Both the position numbers and the translations under genes were made by a program. DNA of 64,000 nucleotides, taken from Crossiella sp. SN42 (GTDB taxonomy: Bacteria; Actinomycetota; Actinomycetes; Mycobacteriales; Pseudonocardiaceae). Location: contig NZ_JAMHIV010000017.1 of NCBI RefSeq assembly GCF_023897065.1, positions 62,001-126,000 of the forward strand. The letters run 5' to 3'. Of the stretch, positions 16,331-24,216 are shown piece after piece (positions within the stretch are counted from its first letter, which is position 1; the number at the start of each line of letters is the position of its first letter). A model generated the notes under the pieces. It was not told where the DNA came from and searched no databases. It saw only the letters and a list, made by a program, of their open reading frames with translations.

Positions 16331-17100
16331 GCGTGCGCACCGAGGACCTGCGGGTCGCGCTCGGCGGCCGGATCGTGGTCGACGGGGTGAGCCTGGCACT
16401 CGCGCCAGGCGAGGTGCTGGGGCTGGTGGGCCCCAACGGTTCCGGCAAGACCTCGCTACTGCGCACGGTCTACCGCGCGCTGGTCCCCGAGGGTGGAGCG
16501 GTGCTGGTGGACCAGCGGCCGGTCACCGGGTACGGACGGCGGGAGCTGGCCAGGATGCTGGCCGCGACCACCCAGGAGCCTGAGCACAGCGCCTCGCTGA
16601 CCGTGGCCGAGGTGGTCGGCCAGGGCCGCACCTGCCACCGCGGCTGGCTGGAGTCGCTGCGCGCGCAGGACCACGCCGCGGTGGCCGAGGCGATCGCGCT
16701 GGCCGACCTGGAAGCCTTGCGGGACCGGGATGTCCGCACCCTCTCCGGCGGCGAGCGGCAGCGGGTCTCCATCGCCCGCGCGCTGGCCCAGCAGCCGCGG
16801 ATCCTGGTGCTGGACGAGCCGACCAACCACCTCGACCTGCGGCACCAGCTCGCCGTGCTGGAGCTGCTGCGGGCCCGCGCGGCCGAGGGCCTGTCCGTGC
16901 TGCTCACCCTGCACGACCTGCGGCTGGCGGTGGAGCACTGCGACCGGCTGGTGGTGCTGGACCACGGCAAGGTGGTCACCGCGGGGCCGCCGGCGCAGGT
17001 GCTCACCGCCGAGCTGCTGGCCGGGGTGTTCGGCGTGCGCGGTCAGCTGCGCGCGCTCGCCGACGGACGGTCCACTGTGGACATTGAAGGAACGGTGTGA
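16327..17100 (+). CDS. btuD: Corrinoid-type ABC importer, ATPase (BtuD-like)
   Basis: A 257-residue ABC ATPase with Walker A GPNGSGKTS (near residue 38), Q-loop TTQEPEHSAS, signature LSGGERQRVS and Walker B ILVLDEPTNHLDLR. These are typical of the FepC/BtuD group that powers FecCD permeases. It overlaps the permease by ATGA. The last codons before GTV and the stop hold a copy of the dispersed palindrome. No gene follows on this strand; the next gene is convergent with a gap of five bases between stops. Confidence 0.88.
   Translation: MSVRTEDLRVALGGRIVVDGVSLALAPGEVLGLVGPNGSGKTSLLRTVYRALVPEGGAVLVDQRPVTGYGRRELARMLAATTQEPEHSASLTVAEVVGQGRTCHRGWLESLRAQDHAAVAEAIALADLEALRDRDVRTLSGGERQRVSIARALAQQPRILVLDEPTNHLDLRHQLAVLELLRARAAEGLSVLLTLHDLRLAVEHCDRLVVLDHGKVVTAGPPAQVLTAELLAGVFGVRGQLRALADGRSTVDIEGTV
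17070..17082. repeat. Dispersed 13-bp palindrome, copy 3
   Basis: Exact copy 18 bp before the end of the ABC ATPase gene. Confidence 0.85.
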
Positions 17101-17105
17101 GCTGC

Positions 17106-17966
17106 CTAGGCCAGTTCCTTGGCGAACTGGCGGATCAGGCGCAGCGAGTCCGCGGTGCTCAGCGCGTGTTCCACGGCCTGGTTGAACGCCGAGTCGAACT
17201 CGCGCAGCCGCACCGGGTGGTCGATCAGCGAGGTCGAGGTGACCGTCTCCTGCCACAGCAGCGTGGGCAGCCGCTGGCTCGGGAAGTCCAGCAGGTGGAA
17301 CGCGCCGCCGCCGAGGGCGTGGAAGGCCGCCGCGGTGAACGGCACCAGCCGGATGTCCACAGTGGACGGTCGCTGCTCGACCATGGCGGCCAGGTGCCGC
17401 AGCTGTGCGGCCAGCACCGCGCGGCCGCCGACCTGCTGGTGCAGCACGGCCTCGGTGACCACCGCGGTGAGCCGCACCGGCTCCGGCCCGTCCAGCCGGT
17501 GCTGCCGGATCAGCCTGGCCTCCAGCACCCGCTCCACGTCGGCCATCCGGATGTTCGGCCCAGCGCCGCGGATCACCGCGCGGGCGTAGTCCTCGGTCTG
17601 CAGCAGGGCAGGCACCAGGCCGCCGTCGTAGGAGCGGATCGCGGCCGCGCCGTGCTCGTAGCCGAAGAAGCGCAGGGTGTCGTCGGTGAACAGCCCGGAG
17701 TAGGCCTGCCACCAGCTGCGCTGCTCGGCCGCGGCGCGCAGCTCGATCAGCCCGGCGTAGGACTCCTCGCTCAGCCGGTAGGCCTTGGCCAGCGCCTTCA
17801 GCCGCACGTCGGTGATCTTCAGCTTCCCGCCCTCGACCCCGGAGACGTAGGGCTGGGTGAGCTTGGCGGCCTTGGCCGCGGCGACCGCGGTCAGGCCGGT
17901 CAGCTCCCGGTGCTCGCGCAGCCGGAGGCCGAGCTCCCAGTTGGCGACGGTGGGTGAAGTGGGCAC
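17106..17966 (-). CDS. XRE-family regulator with DUF5753 domain
   Basis: A 286-residue protein. An N-terminal helix-turn-helix (about residues 10-65, LRLREHRELTGLTAVAAAKA and TQPYVSGVEGGKLKI) is followed by the DUF5753 domain, which begins WWQAYSGLFTDDTLRFFGYE. This architecture is very common in actinomycetes, usually next to a small DUF397 gene. Here its divergent partner is a FhuF-like reductase instead. The GTG at 17966 is chosen because GGAG lies eight bases before it; a GTG two codons upstream is possible. The 73-bp divergent region contains two adjacent palindromes that are candidate operators. Confidence 0.85.
   Translation of the reverse strand: MPTSPTVANWELGLRLREHRELTGLTAVAAAKAAKLTQPYVSGVEGGKLKITDVRLKALAKAYRLSEESYAGLIELRAAAEQRSWWQAYSGLFTDDTLRFFGYEHGAAAIRSYDGGLVPALLQTEDYARAVIRGAGPNIRMADVERVLEARLIRQHRLDGPEPVRLTAVVTEAVLHQQVGGRAVLAAQLRHLAAMVEQRPSTVDIRLVPFTAAAFHALGGGAFHLLDFPSQRLPTLLWQETVTSTSLIDHPVRLREFDSAFNQAVEHALSTADSLRLIRQFAKELA
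17355..17367. repeat. Dispersed 13-bp palindrome, copy 4
   Basis: Exact copy in the XRE/DUF5753 gene, read there as Ser-Thr-Val-Asp. Confidence 0.85.
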
Positions 17967-17989
17967 GAACACGACTCCAGATGACGGTG

Positions 17990-18012
17990 CTGATATCAGT
18001 CGAGAAGTCTCG
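17990..18012. promoter_or_regulatory. Adjacent palindromes in the XRE/FhuF divergent region
   Basis: CTGATATCAG (17990-17999, perfect) is followed at once by CGAGA-AG-TCTCG (18001-18012, perfect arms). They lie midway between the two divergent starts and are candidate operators for the XRE protein. Confidence 0.4.
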
Positions 18013-18039
18013 CACACACCCGTCGGCCACGAAGGAGTG

Positions 18040-18705
18040 ATGGCCGCCGCCTGCCCGGAGATCAGGGTCCGCTGCGACCCGGCCCCGCCGGACGCGCTGT
18101 CCTGCGCCGAGGTCGCGGCCGATCCGGCGGTGGCGTTGCGGCTGGTCGAGGCGGAGATGCAGGCCACCGCGCACCGGGTGCACGCGGCGGCCGCGCGCAC
18201 CGCGCTGTCGGTATACGCGATCAAGATCGGCCAGGCCACGGTGCTGCCCTGGGCGCTGGGCCTGGGCTGGTGGCACCCGGACCGCGTCCGGCTGGGCGGC
18301 GATGGCGGCCACGGCTGGCACACCCTGCACCTGCCCGGCGATCCGGCTCCGGTGGAGCTGGACGAGCTGGTCGGCGAGGTCTTCGAGGGGCACCTGTTCC
18401 GGGTGGCCGGGCACCTGCGGGTGGTCCGCGGCTGCGCGGAACCGGCCATGCGCGGGCAGATCGGTTTCGGGATCGGCACCGCCCTCGCCCGCGCGGCTCG
18501 GGGCGGTGCCGACTCAGCCCGGCTTTCCCTGGCGTACCAACGGTTGTGCTCAGTCGTGCCGTGGCTGGCCCCGACCGGTCGCCTGCTCACCGGCGCGAAG
18601 GGCCTGACCTACCTGCGCAACCACTGCTGCCTGTTCTGGACCGCCCCGGCGGAGGACGCCTGCCGGAGCTGCCCCAGACGGACCGACGAGGACCGGCTCA
18701 GCTGA
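18040..18705 (+). CDS. FhuF-like (2Fe-2S) ferric-siderophore reductase
   Basis: A 221-residue protein whose C-terminus holds CC-x10-C-x2-C (CCLFWTAPAEDACRSC, residues about 197-212). This is the [2Fe-2S] cluster motif of the FhuF family, which reduces ferric siderophores in the cytoplasm to release iron. The ATG at 18040 sits just after GAAGGAG, and a GTG directly before it is an alternative. It is convergent with the haem-uptake operon: its stop overlaps the last gene of that operon by 8 bp. Position beside an iron-uptake locus supports an iron-release role. Confidence 0.8.
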   Translation: MAAACPEIRVRCDPAPPDALSCAEVAADPAVALRLVEAEMQATAHRVHAAAARTALSVYAIKIGQATVLPWALGLGWWHPDRVRLGGDGGHGWHTLHLPGDPAPVELDELVGEVFEGHLFRVAGHLRVVRGCAEPAMRGQIGFGIGTALARAARGGADSARLSLAYQRLCSVVPWLAPTGRLLTGAKGLTYLRNHCCLFWTAPAEDACRSCPRRTDEDRLS

Positions 18706-19201
18706 ACTGCACCGGGATGAACACGTCGAAGCTGCGGTCACTGGCCTGCCAGTGGTCCCGGCGGGTGATGATCGCGCAGGTCTCCACGGTGCAGTCCAGG
18801 CCACCGGCGTTCTGCTTGAGGAAGATCTTCGCGGTGAACGAGCCGTCCGCCGCGATCGGATAGGTGTTGCCGCCCATCGGGGTGTTGGTCACCCACGCGG
18901 ACGGGCCGACCCCGGTGCCGCCCTGCCCGTCCCCGCCCTGGCAGGGGCCGGGCTTGACGCCGTAGCTGAGGTCCGCGGGAACCTTGCACAGCGCCACGTA
19001 GTAGCCCTTGTCGGTGTGGTAACCGGTGCCCGTCACGGTGATCTCCTGGCCGTTGACCGCGATCGCGGTGGCCTCGGAGGCGGTGATGGTGCGGCCGTTG
19101 CGGCTGGCCGAGTCCGGAGCCGCCAGGGCGGTGCCGGTCATGGCCAGCACACCGGCGAGCGCGCCGAAGGAGACGAGCGCGGCCTTCACCTTGTTCTTCA
19201 T
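18698..19201 (-). CDS. Secreted four-cysteine (neocarzinostatin-like) protein, last gene of the haem-type operon
   Basis: A 167-residue protein with a clear signal peptide (MKNKVKAALVSFGALAGVLA, cleavage after ALAAP) and no membrane anchor, so it is released. The mature domain has ITVTGTGYHTDKGYYVALC, a second cysteine in PGPCQGGDG, then LDCTVETCAIITRRDH and a terminal DVFIPVQF. Two other proteins of this locus share the layout, and the strand and C-x4-C pattern resembles the neocarzinostatin apoprotein fold. GAGGGA is placed six bases before the ATG. The start overlaps the stop of the upstream propeller gene (ATGA). It is a candidate diffusible ligand-binding protein; the ligand is unproven. 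Confidence 0.75.
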   Translation of the reverse strand: MKNKVKAALVSFGALAGVLAMTGTALAAPDSASRNGRTITASEATAIAVNGQEITVTGTGYHTDKGYYVALCKVPADLSYGVKPGPCQGGDGQGGTGVGPSAWVTNTPMGGNTYPIAADGSFTAKIFLKQNAGGLDCTVETCAIITRRDHWQASDRSFDVFIPVQFS

Positions 19202-20673
19202 GCTGATTCCCTCTTCTTGGTTCGGTGGTGGAACAGCAGCAGGGCGGTGCCGGCCGTCAGGAGGGCCAGCCCGGTCAGCAACGGGAAGATCGGTTCCGCG
19301 CCGGTCTTGGCCAGCCTGGGGGTGGGCGGCTGGACCTGGGCCGGTGGCGGGGCGACGACCGGGGTGGTGGTGGTCGTCGTCGTGCTGGAAGTCGTGGAGG
19401 CCGGTGGGGGAGCGGTGGTGGTGCTGGTCGGCGTGGTCGTGGTGGGCCCGCCGGGCACGGTGAGCACCGCGGCCGCGGTCGGCGTGCTGCCGGTGGCGTT
19501 GCTGAACACGGCCCGGTAGTGCCTGCCGGACAACCGGGGCTGCGCGAGCACGGTCAGCGTGTCGCCGGTCTCGGCCAGGTCGGCCCAACTGCGGCCGCCG
19601 TCGATGCTCTCCTGCCAGCGCACCGCGGTCGCGCCACGGGCGCCGGCCTGGAATCGCGCGGGCTGGCCGGGCTCGGCCTCGGTGCTGACCGGCTCGCTCA
19701 GCAGCACCGGCGCGGCGAACCGGGCGAAGACCTGGAGGTTGTTGCCGTCGGCCACGTACACCGCGCCGGTGGCCGGGTTCACCCCGATCGTCCCGGGCGC
19801 GGTCACCTCCAGGGTGCCGATCGCCTTGCGCGCCACCGGGTCCAGCACCGCGACCTGGCCGAGCTCGGCCTGCCCGGTGTAGAGGAACCCGGTGGCCGGG
19901 TCGACCGCGGCCCGGCCCGCGCCCGCCCCGGCGGCGAAGGGTTCGCCGAGCACCTGGTTGGTCCTGGTGTCCACGGTGGTCACCGTGCCGTTGCCCTGGT
20001 TCACCGCGTACAACCGGTGCAGCACCGGGTCAACGGCCAGCCCGCGCGGGTTCGCGCCCACCGGGATGGTGGTGATCACCTTGTGCGCCTTGGTGTCCAG
20101 CACCGAGACGGTGTTGTCGTCCAGGTTGGACACATAGGCGCGGTCGCCGTGCACCACCACCTGGTCCGGTCCGGAACCCACCGGGATCGAGGCGATCACC
20201 TTGCGCTGCACCGGATCCAGCACCGACACCACGGCCGCGCCGCCCTCGGCCACGAACACCTGGCCGGAGCCCTCGTCCACACCGATGCCGTTGGGACCCG
20301 CGCCGACCGGGATGGTCGCGGTGACCTGCCGGGTGGCCGCGTCGACCACCGACACCGAGGGCTTCTTGTCGATCACGCCCCGGTTGACCGCGAACACGGT
20401 GCCGGTGCGGGTGTTCGCGGCCAGCTGCGCGGGCAGGTTGCCCAGCTTGACCGGGGTGCCGACGACCTGGTGCCCGCCGTCCAGCGCGGCGGCGGTGCCG
20501 TTGCGGGTGCTGGTGAACCAGGTCTCGCCGCCGAGCGCGACGAAGGAGTTCACGCCCGGCACGGCGACCGTGGCCGCTTTCTCGTGCCGCACGGGCTCGG
20601 CCGCGTGCGCGGACGGCGCGGCCGCCAGCAGCGCGCCCGCGGTCAGCAGCAGCACGGGAAGTCGGTGGCGCAT
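19198..20673 (-). CDS. LAXTG-anchored beta-propeller (YVTN/NHL-type) surface protein
   Basis: A 491-residue exported protein. The signal peptide (about residues 1-25, ending APSAHA) is followed by a beta-propeller of repeats such as VSVLDTKAHKVITTIPVGAN and VVSVLDPVQRKVIASIPVGS (about 30-330). An Ig-like segment and a Thr/Pro-rich spacer come next. A sorting signal LAKTGAEP, a membrane helix and an RTKKRESA tail end the protein, as class E sortase substrates do. The ATG at 20673 is preferred over one at 20691 because GGGAG lies six bases before it and the signal peptide begins there. It follows the ATPase gene directly in the operon. Likely a surface-exposed receptor or scaffold; ligand unknown. 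Confidence 0.8.
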   Translation of the reverse strand: MRHRLPVLLLTAGALLAAAPSAHAAEPVRHEKAATVAVPGVNSFVALGGETWFTSTRNGTAAALDGGHQVVGTPVKLGNLPAQLAANTRTGTVFAVNRGVIDKKPSVSVVDAATRQVTATIPVGAGPNGIGVDEGSGQVFVAEGGAAVVSVLDPVQRKVIASIPVGSGPDQVVVHGDRAYVSNLDDNTVSVLDTKAHKVITTIPVGANPRGLAVDPVLHRLYAVNQGNGTVTTVDTRTNQVLGEPFAAGAGAGRAAVDPATGFLYTGQAELGQVAVLDPVARKAIGTLEVTAPGTIGVNPATGAVYVADGNNLQVFARFAAPVLLSEPVSTEAEPGQPARFQAGARGATAVRWQESIDGGRSWADLAETGDTLTVLAQPRLSGRHYRAVFSNATGSTPTAAAVLTVPGGPTTTTPTSTTTAPPPASTTSSTTTTTTTPVVAPPPAQVQPPTPRLAKTGAEPIFPLLTGLALLTAGTALLLFHHRTKKRESA

Positions 20674-20687
20674 GACGCTCTCCCAGG

Positions 20688-21470
20688 TCATTCGTGGTCT
20701 CGGCGGGGCAGCACCAGTGGCGCCCCGGTTCGGGGATGGGCCAGCACCTCGACCTGGTGCCGGTAGACCCGGCTGAGCAGCTCGCCGGTGAGCACCTCGG
20801 CCGGTGGCCCGGCCGCGGCCAGCTCGCCGCCGGAGAGCAGCGCGACCCGGTCCGCGTAGGCCGCGGCCAGGCCGAGGTCGTGCAGCACCACGACCACCGC
20901 GTCCCCGGCCCCGGCCCGGCGTTTCGCGATGCGCAGCACCGCTTCCTGGTGCCGCAGGTCCAGCGCGGCGGTGGGCTCGTCGAGCAGCAGCAGCCCGGTC
21001 CGCTGGGCCAGCACCCTGGCCAGCGCCACCCTGGCCCGCTCGCCGCCGGAGAGCGAGGGGAACCGGCGCTGGGCGAACTCGGTCACCTCGGTCTCCCGCA
21101 TGGCCTCGGCGATGACCTCCTCGTCCAGCTCGGCCGCCGGCGTGCCTGCCCAGGGCGCGCGGCCCATCTCGACCACCTCGGCCACGGTGAACGGGAAGGA
21201 CAGCAGAACCTGTTGCGGCAGCACGGCCCGCAGCTTCGCCAGCTCCTTCGGCCGGTAGCCGCCAACGGGTTTCCCGTGCACCAGCACCTGACCTGCCGAG
21301 GGCGGGAGGTCCCCGGCCAGCGCGGCCAGCAACGTCGACTTGCCCGCGCCGTTGGGACCGAGCAGCGCCAGCACCTCGCCGGTGCGCGCGCTCAGGCTCA
21401 CCCCGTGCAGCACCGGCTGCCCGCCGAGGACCACGCCGACGCCGAGGGTCTCGGCGATCACCCGGCTCAT
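20688..21470 (-). CDS. hmuV: Haem-type ABC importer ATPase (HmuV-like)
   Basis: A 260-residue ABC ATPase with Walker A GPNGAGKSTL, Q-loop LPQQVLLSFPFTVAEVV, signature LSGGERARVALARVLAQ and Walker B LLLLDEPTAALDL. The LPQ-x5-FPFTV stretch is typical of HmuV haem importers. The ATG at 21470 overlaps the permease stop. The downstream propeller gene begins 15 bases past its stop, or overlaps it if the earlier ATG is used. Confidence 0.88.
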   Translation of the reverse strand: MSRVIAETLGVGVVLGGQPVLHGVSLSARTGEVLALLGPNGAGKSTLLAALAGDLPPSAGQVLVHGKPVGGYRPKELAKLRAVLPQQVLLSFPFTVAEVVEMGRAPWAGTPAAELDEEVIAEAMRETEVTEFAQRRFPSLSGGERARVALARVLAQRTGLLLLDEPTAALDLRHQEAVLRIAKRRAGAGDAVVVVLHDLGLAAAYADRVALLSGGELAAAGPPAEVLTGELLSRVYRHQVEVLAHPRTGAPLVLPRRDHE

Positions 21471-22495
21471 GCCCACCCACCCTGACGGGCCCTGGTGCGG
21501 CGCAGCAGCCAGAAGAAGAACGGCCCGCCGACCAGCGCGGTCAGCGCCCCGATGGGCAGCTCCACCGGCGCCATCGCGGTGCGCGCCACCAGGTCCCCGG
21601 CCACCACGACCACCGCCCCGCCCAGCGCGCTGACCGGGATCAGGTACCGGTGCCCAGGCCCGATGACCATGCGAACGACGTGCGGCACAACGAGTCCGAC
21701 GAACCCGATCATGCCCGCCACGGCCACCGCCGCCGAGGTCAGCAGGGCCACCACGAACATCAAGGTGCCGCGCAGCCGCTCGATGTGCACGCCCAGGTGC
21801 CTGGCCGGTCGCTCGCCGAGCGCGAGCAGGTCCAGCTGCCTGGCGAACAGCGGTGCGAGCAGCAGCCCGGCGACCGCGCAGGGCAGCACGGCCAGCACCT
21901 TCGGCCAGGTGGTCTGGGCCAGGCTGCCCATCATCCAGAACACCACCGAGCGCAGCTGGGCGTCGTTGGAGTAGGTGAGCAGCAGGTTGATCACCGCGCC
22001 GGTGGCCGCGTTCACCGCGATCCCGGTCAGCACCAGGGTGACCACCTCGGTCCGCCCGCCGGAGCGGGACACCAGGTACACCACCGCCACCGTGACCAGC
22101 CCGCCGATGAAGGCCGCCGCGGGCAGCGTCCAGGTGCCCAGCGTGGTCACCCCGAGCACGGTCACCGCGCTGGCCGCCACCGCCGCGCCGCCGGAGACAC
22201 CGACCACCGCCGGTTCGGCCAGCGGGTTGCCGAACACGCCCTGCATCACCGCGCCCGCGCAGGCCAGCGAGGCCCCGACCAGCACCCCGAGCAGCACCCG
22301 GGGAAACCGGATCTGCCACAGCACCGCGTCCAGGTAGCCGGTCGGCGGGGCCTCGGCCAACCCGAGCCGGTGCGCCACCGAGGCGAGCACATCGGCCACC
22401 GGGCTCGGGAAGGCCCCGATGCCCGCGCCCAGCAGGCACAGCAGGACGAGCGCGATCCCCAGGCCCAGCACCAGGGCCAGGCGGCGTGTTCGCAT
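21467..22495 (-). CDS. hmuU: Haem-type ABC importer permease (HmuU-like)
   Basis: A 342-residue FecCD-family permease with about ten helices. The signatures are IRFPRVLLGVLVGASLACAG, GVFGNPLAEPAVVGVSGGAA and the coupling loop GMIGFVGLVVPHVVRM, all standard in HmuU/BtuC-type proteins. It forms the pore for the substrate delivered by the adjacent HmuT-like lipoprotein. It overlaps both neighbours by ATGA, so stoichiometric synthesis of the three subunits is expected. Substrate assignment to haem rests on the HmuT-like partner. Confidence 0.9.
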   Translation of the reverse strand: MRTRRLALVLGLGIALVLLCLLGAGIGAFPSPVADVLASVAHRLGLAEAPPTGYLDAVLWQIRFPRVLLGVLVGASLACAGAVMQGVFGNPLAEPAVVGVSGGAAVAASAVTVLGVTTLGTWTLPAAAFIGGLVTVAVVYLVSRSGGRTEVVTLVLTGIAVNAATGAVINLLLTYSNDAQLRSVVFWMMGSLAQTTWPKVLAVLPCAVAGLLLAPLFARQLDLLALGERPARHLGVHIERLRGTLMFVVALLTSAAVAVAGMIGFVGLVVPHVVRMVIGPGHRYLIPVSALGGAVVVVAGDLVARTAMAPVELPIGALTALVGGPFFFWLLRRTRARQGGWA

Positions 22496-23466
22496 CAGCG
22501 CAGGCCCTCCGCCAGCGCGGTGACCACCAGCGCGGTGCGCGGCCCGAAGTTGAGCAGCACCCCGTCCTCGATCGCGACCACCCGCCGGTTCGCCGCGGCC
22601 GGGGTCTGCGCGACCCCGGGCAGCTTGAGCAGCCCGTCCACGCCCTGCACCGAGTCCAGTCCCTTGCTCATCACCAGGAAGACGTCCGGTTGCGCCTTGA
22701 CCAGCGACTCCGCGGTCAGCGGGGTGAACGGTCCCAGCCCGAGCTCGGCGCCCACGTCACTGGCCCCGGCCGCCTCGATGATGGAGTCCGCGCCGGATCC
22801 CTTGCCGCCCAACAGGTAGACCGAGGCCGACCCGCGCAGGTACAGGAACGCCACCCGCGGTTTCGCTTGTCCCTGCGGCACTTTGGCCCTGGCCGCCTCG
22901 ATCTCCGCCCTGGTCCGCCCGGCCAGCTCCTTGCCCGCGGCGGGCACGCCGAGCGCGGCGGCCACCGCCTCGATCCGGGTGAAGGTCTCCGGCATCCGCT
23001 TGGCCTCGGGCAGCACCACCACCGGCACCCCGGAGTCGCGCAGCTGGCTGATCGCCTCCGGCGGCCCGACGCCCGGCTCGGTGAGGATCACGCTGGGGCG
23101 CAACGACAACGTGCTCTCCGCGGACACGTCGTGCCCGGAGGTCACCACCGGCAGGGCGCGCGCGGGCTCGAAGGTGGCCGCCACGTCCCGGCCGACCACG
23201 TTCGCGCCCAGCCCCAGGGTGAACACCACCTCGGAGATCGCCCCGGACAGCGGGATGATCCGGGAGGCGTCGGTGACGGTCACCCTGCGCCCGTCCACCG
23301 AGTCCACCGTCACCGGCAGCACCGGCGCGGGCGTGGCCAGCGGCTTGATCCGCTGCGCGTTCACCTCGGCCGCCACCGCGGAACTGGGCGCGTCGGCCGC
23401 CGGGGCGGGCGCGGCGCACCCGGCCAGCGCGAGCAGCAGCGCGCCCGCGAGCCACCGCCCGCTCAC
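22495..23466 (-). CDS. hmuT: Haem-type ABC importer substrate-binding lipoprotein (HmuT-like)
   Basis: A 323-residue lipoprotein (lipobox LAGC, Cys17) that captures substrate at the outer face of the membrane. The core, VTVTDASRIIPLSGAISEVVF and the later AISQLRDSGVPVVVLPEA, is diagnostic of HmuT haem-binding proteins rather than siderophore binders. Corynebacterial HmuT ligates haem with one His and one Tyr; the corresponding candidates here are His112 (TSGHDVSAES) and Tyr209 or Tyr217 (FLYLRGSASVYLLGG). The GTG at 23466 overlaps the preceding stop (GTGA). It sits in the middle of the operon, after a cysteine-domain membrane protein that probably hands ligand to it. Confidence 0.88.
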   Translation of the reverse strand: MSGRWLAGALLLALAGCAAPAPAADAPSSAVAAEVNAQRIKPLATPAPVLPVTVDSVDGRRVTVTDASRIIPLSGAISEVVFTLGLGANVVGRDVAATFEPARALPVVTSGHDVSAESTLSLRPSVILTEPGVGPPEAISQLRDSGVPVVVLPEAKRMPETFTRIEAVAAALGVPAAGKELAGRTRAEIEAARAKVPQGQAKPRVAFLYLRGSASVYLLGGKGSGADSIIEAAGASDVGAELGLGPFTPLTAESLVKAQPDVFLVMSKGLDSVQGVDGLLKLPGVAQTPAAANRRVVAIEDGVLLNFGPRTALVVTALAEGLR

Positions 23467-24134
23467 GAGGCGGACCGCTTGCGCCGCGCGCGGAAGACCA
23501 GCAGCGCCGCCAGCAACGCGACCACCACACCGCCACCGAGCGCCACCGGCAGCAGCGCCGCGGTCTGCTCCGCCGCGGGCACCTCGATCGCGGGCAGCTG
23601 CTCCGGCCCGAACTTCACCGGCACCACCACGTCCTGGGTGCGGTCCGCGGTGCGGGTGTGGTCGGTGCGGGTGACCAGCGCGCACTTCACCCCGCTGTCC
23701 CGGCAGTCGATCTTCGGCTCGGCCGAGAGCACCGGGCTGATCTTCAACTCGGCGGTGAACGTGCCGCCCTCGCCGAAGGGCTTGGCCAGGTCCTTGCCGT
23801 AGGCGGGCGGGTTGTTGGAGATCCACTTCGAGGACCCGCCGGCCCCGCTCAGGTCCGCGCCCCCGCCGCACGGACCCGGCTGCTTGCCCGGCCCGTTGTC
23901 CACGCAGAAGGCCACGTAGATGCCCTTGTCCACCCGGTAGCCCTGGCCGGTGACGGTCACCGTCGCGCCGGCCTCGTCCAGCCCGCTGGTCTTGGCGACG
24001 GTGAGCTTCTGCCCGTAGTCGCCGGTGACCGTGGTGCCCTTCGCGTCCTGGGTGACCAGCCCCGCGCCCGGCACCCGGCTCACGGTCACCGCCGCTGGCG
24101 GCACGTATCCGCTCGGCGTGGTCTGCTGAGTCAT
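23463..24134 (-). CDS. Membrane-anchored four-cysteine (neocarzinostatin-like) protein, first gene of the haem-type operon
   Basis: A 223-residue protein with the shared domain at about 45-175: VTVTGQGYRVDKGIYVAFC, then PGPCGGGAD, IDCRDSGVKCALVTRTDH and DVVVPVKF. A C-terminal membrane helix (about 190-212) and RARRKRSAS tail follow, but there is no LPXTG/LAXTG motif. Oddly, no N-terminal signal peptide is visible (MTQQTTPSGYVPPAAVTVSR), and upstream in-frame codons reach a stop without an alternative start. By analogy it should face outward, so how its N-terminus crosses the membrane is unclear. The gene begins 35 bp from the iron box and leads the six-gene operon. Confidence 0.7.
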   Translation of the reverse strand: MTQQTTPSGYVPPAAVTVSRVPGAGLVTQDAKGTTVTGDYGQKLTVAKTSGLDEAGATVTVTGQGYRVDKGIYVAFCVDNGPGKQPGPCGGGADLSGAGGSSKWISNNPPAYGKDLAKPFGEGGTFTAELKISPVLSAEPKIDCRDSGVKCALVTRTDHTRTADRTQDVVVPVKFGPEQLPAIEVPAAEQTAALLPVALGGGVVVALLAALLVFRARRKRSAS

Positions 24135-24168
24135 TCCGCCCCCACTAGCCAGGTGAGTCTTGCCTATC

Positions 24169-24187
24169 TATTGTTAGCCTAACCTAA
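24169..24187. promoter_or_regulatory. IdeR/DtxR iron box between the divergent haem-locus promoters
   Basis: On the minus strand the site reads TTAGGTTAGGCTAACAATA, identical to the consensus TTAGGTTAGGCTAACCTAA over its first 15 bases (16 of 19 overall). It lies 35 bp from the operon start at 24134 and 30 bp from the divergent start at 24217, well placed to repress both when iron is plentiful. Confidence 0.85.
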
Positions 24188-24216
24188 CTAAGCTGGTTTG
24201 TTGATGGGGTGAACGG

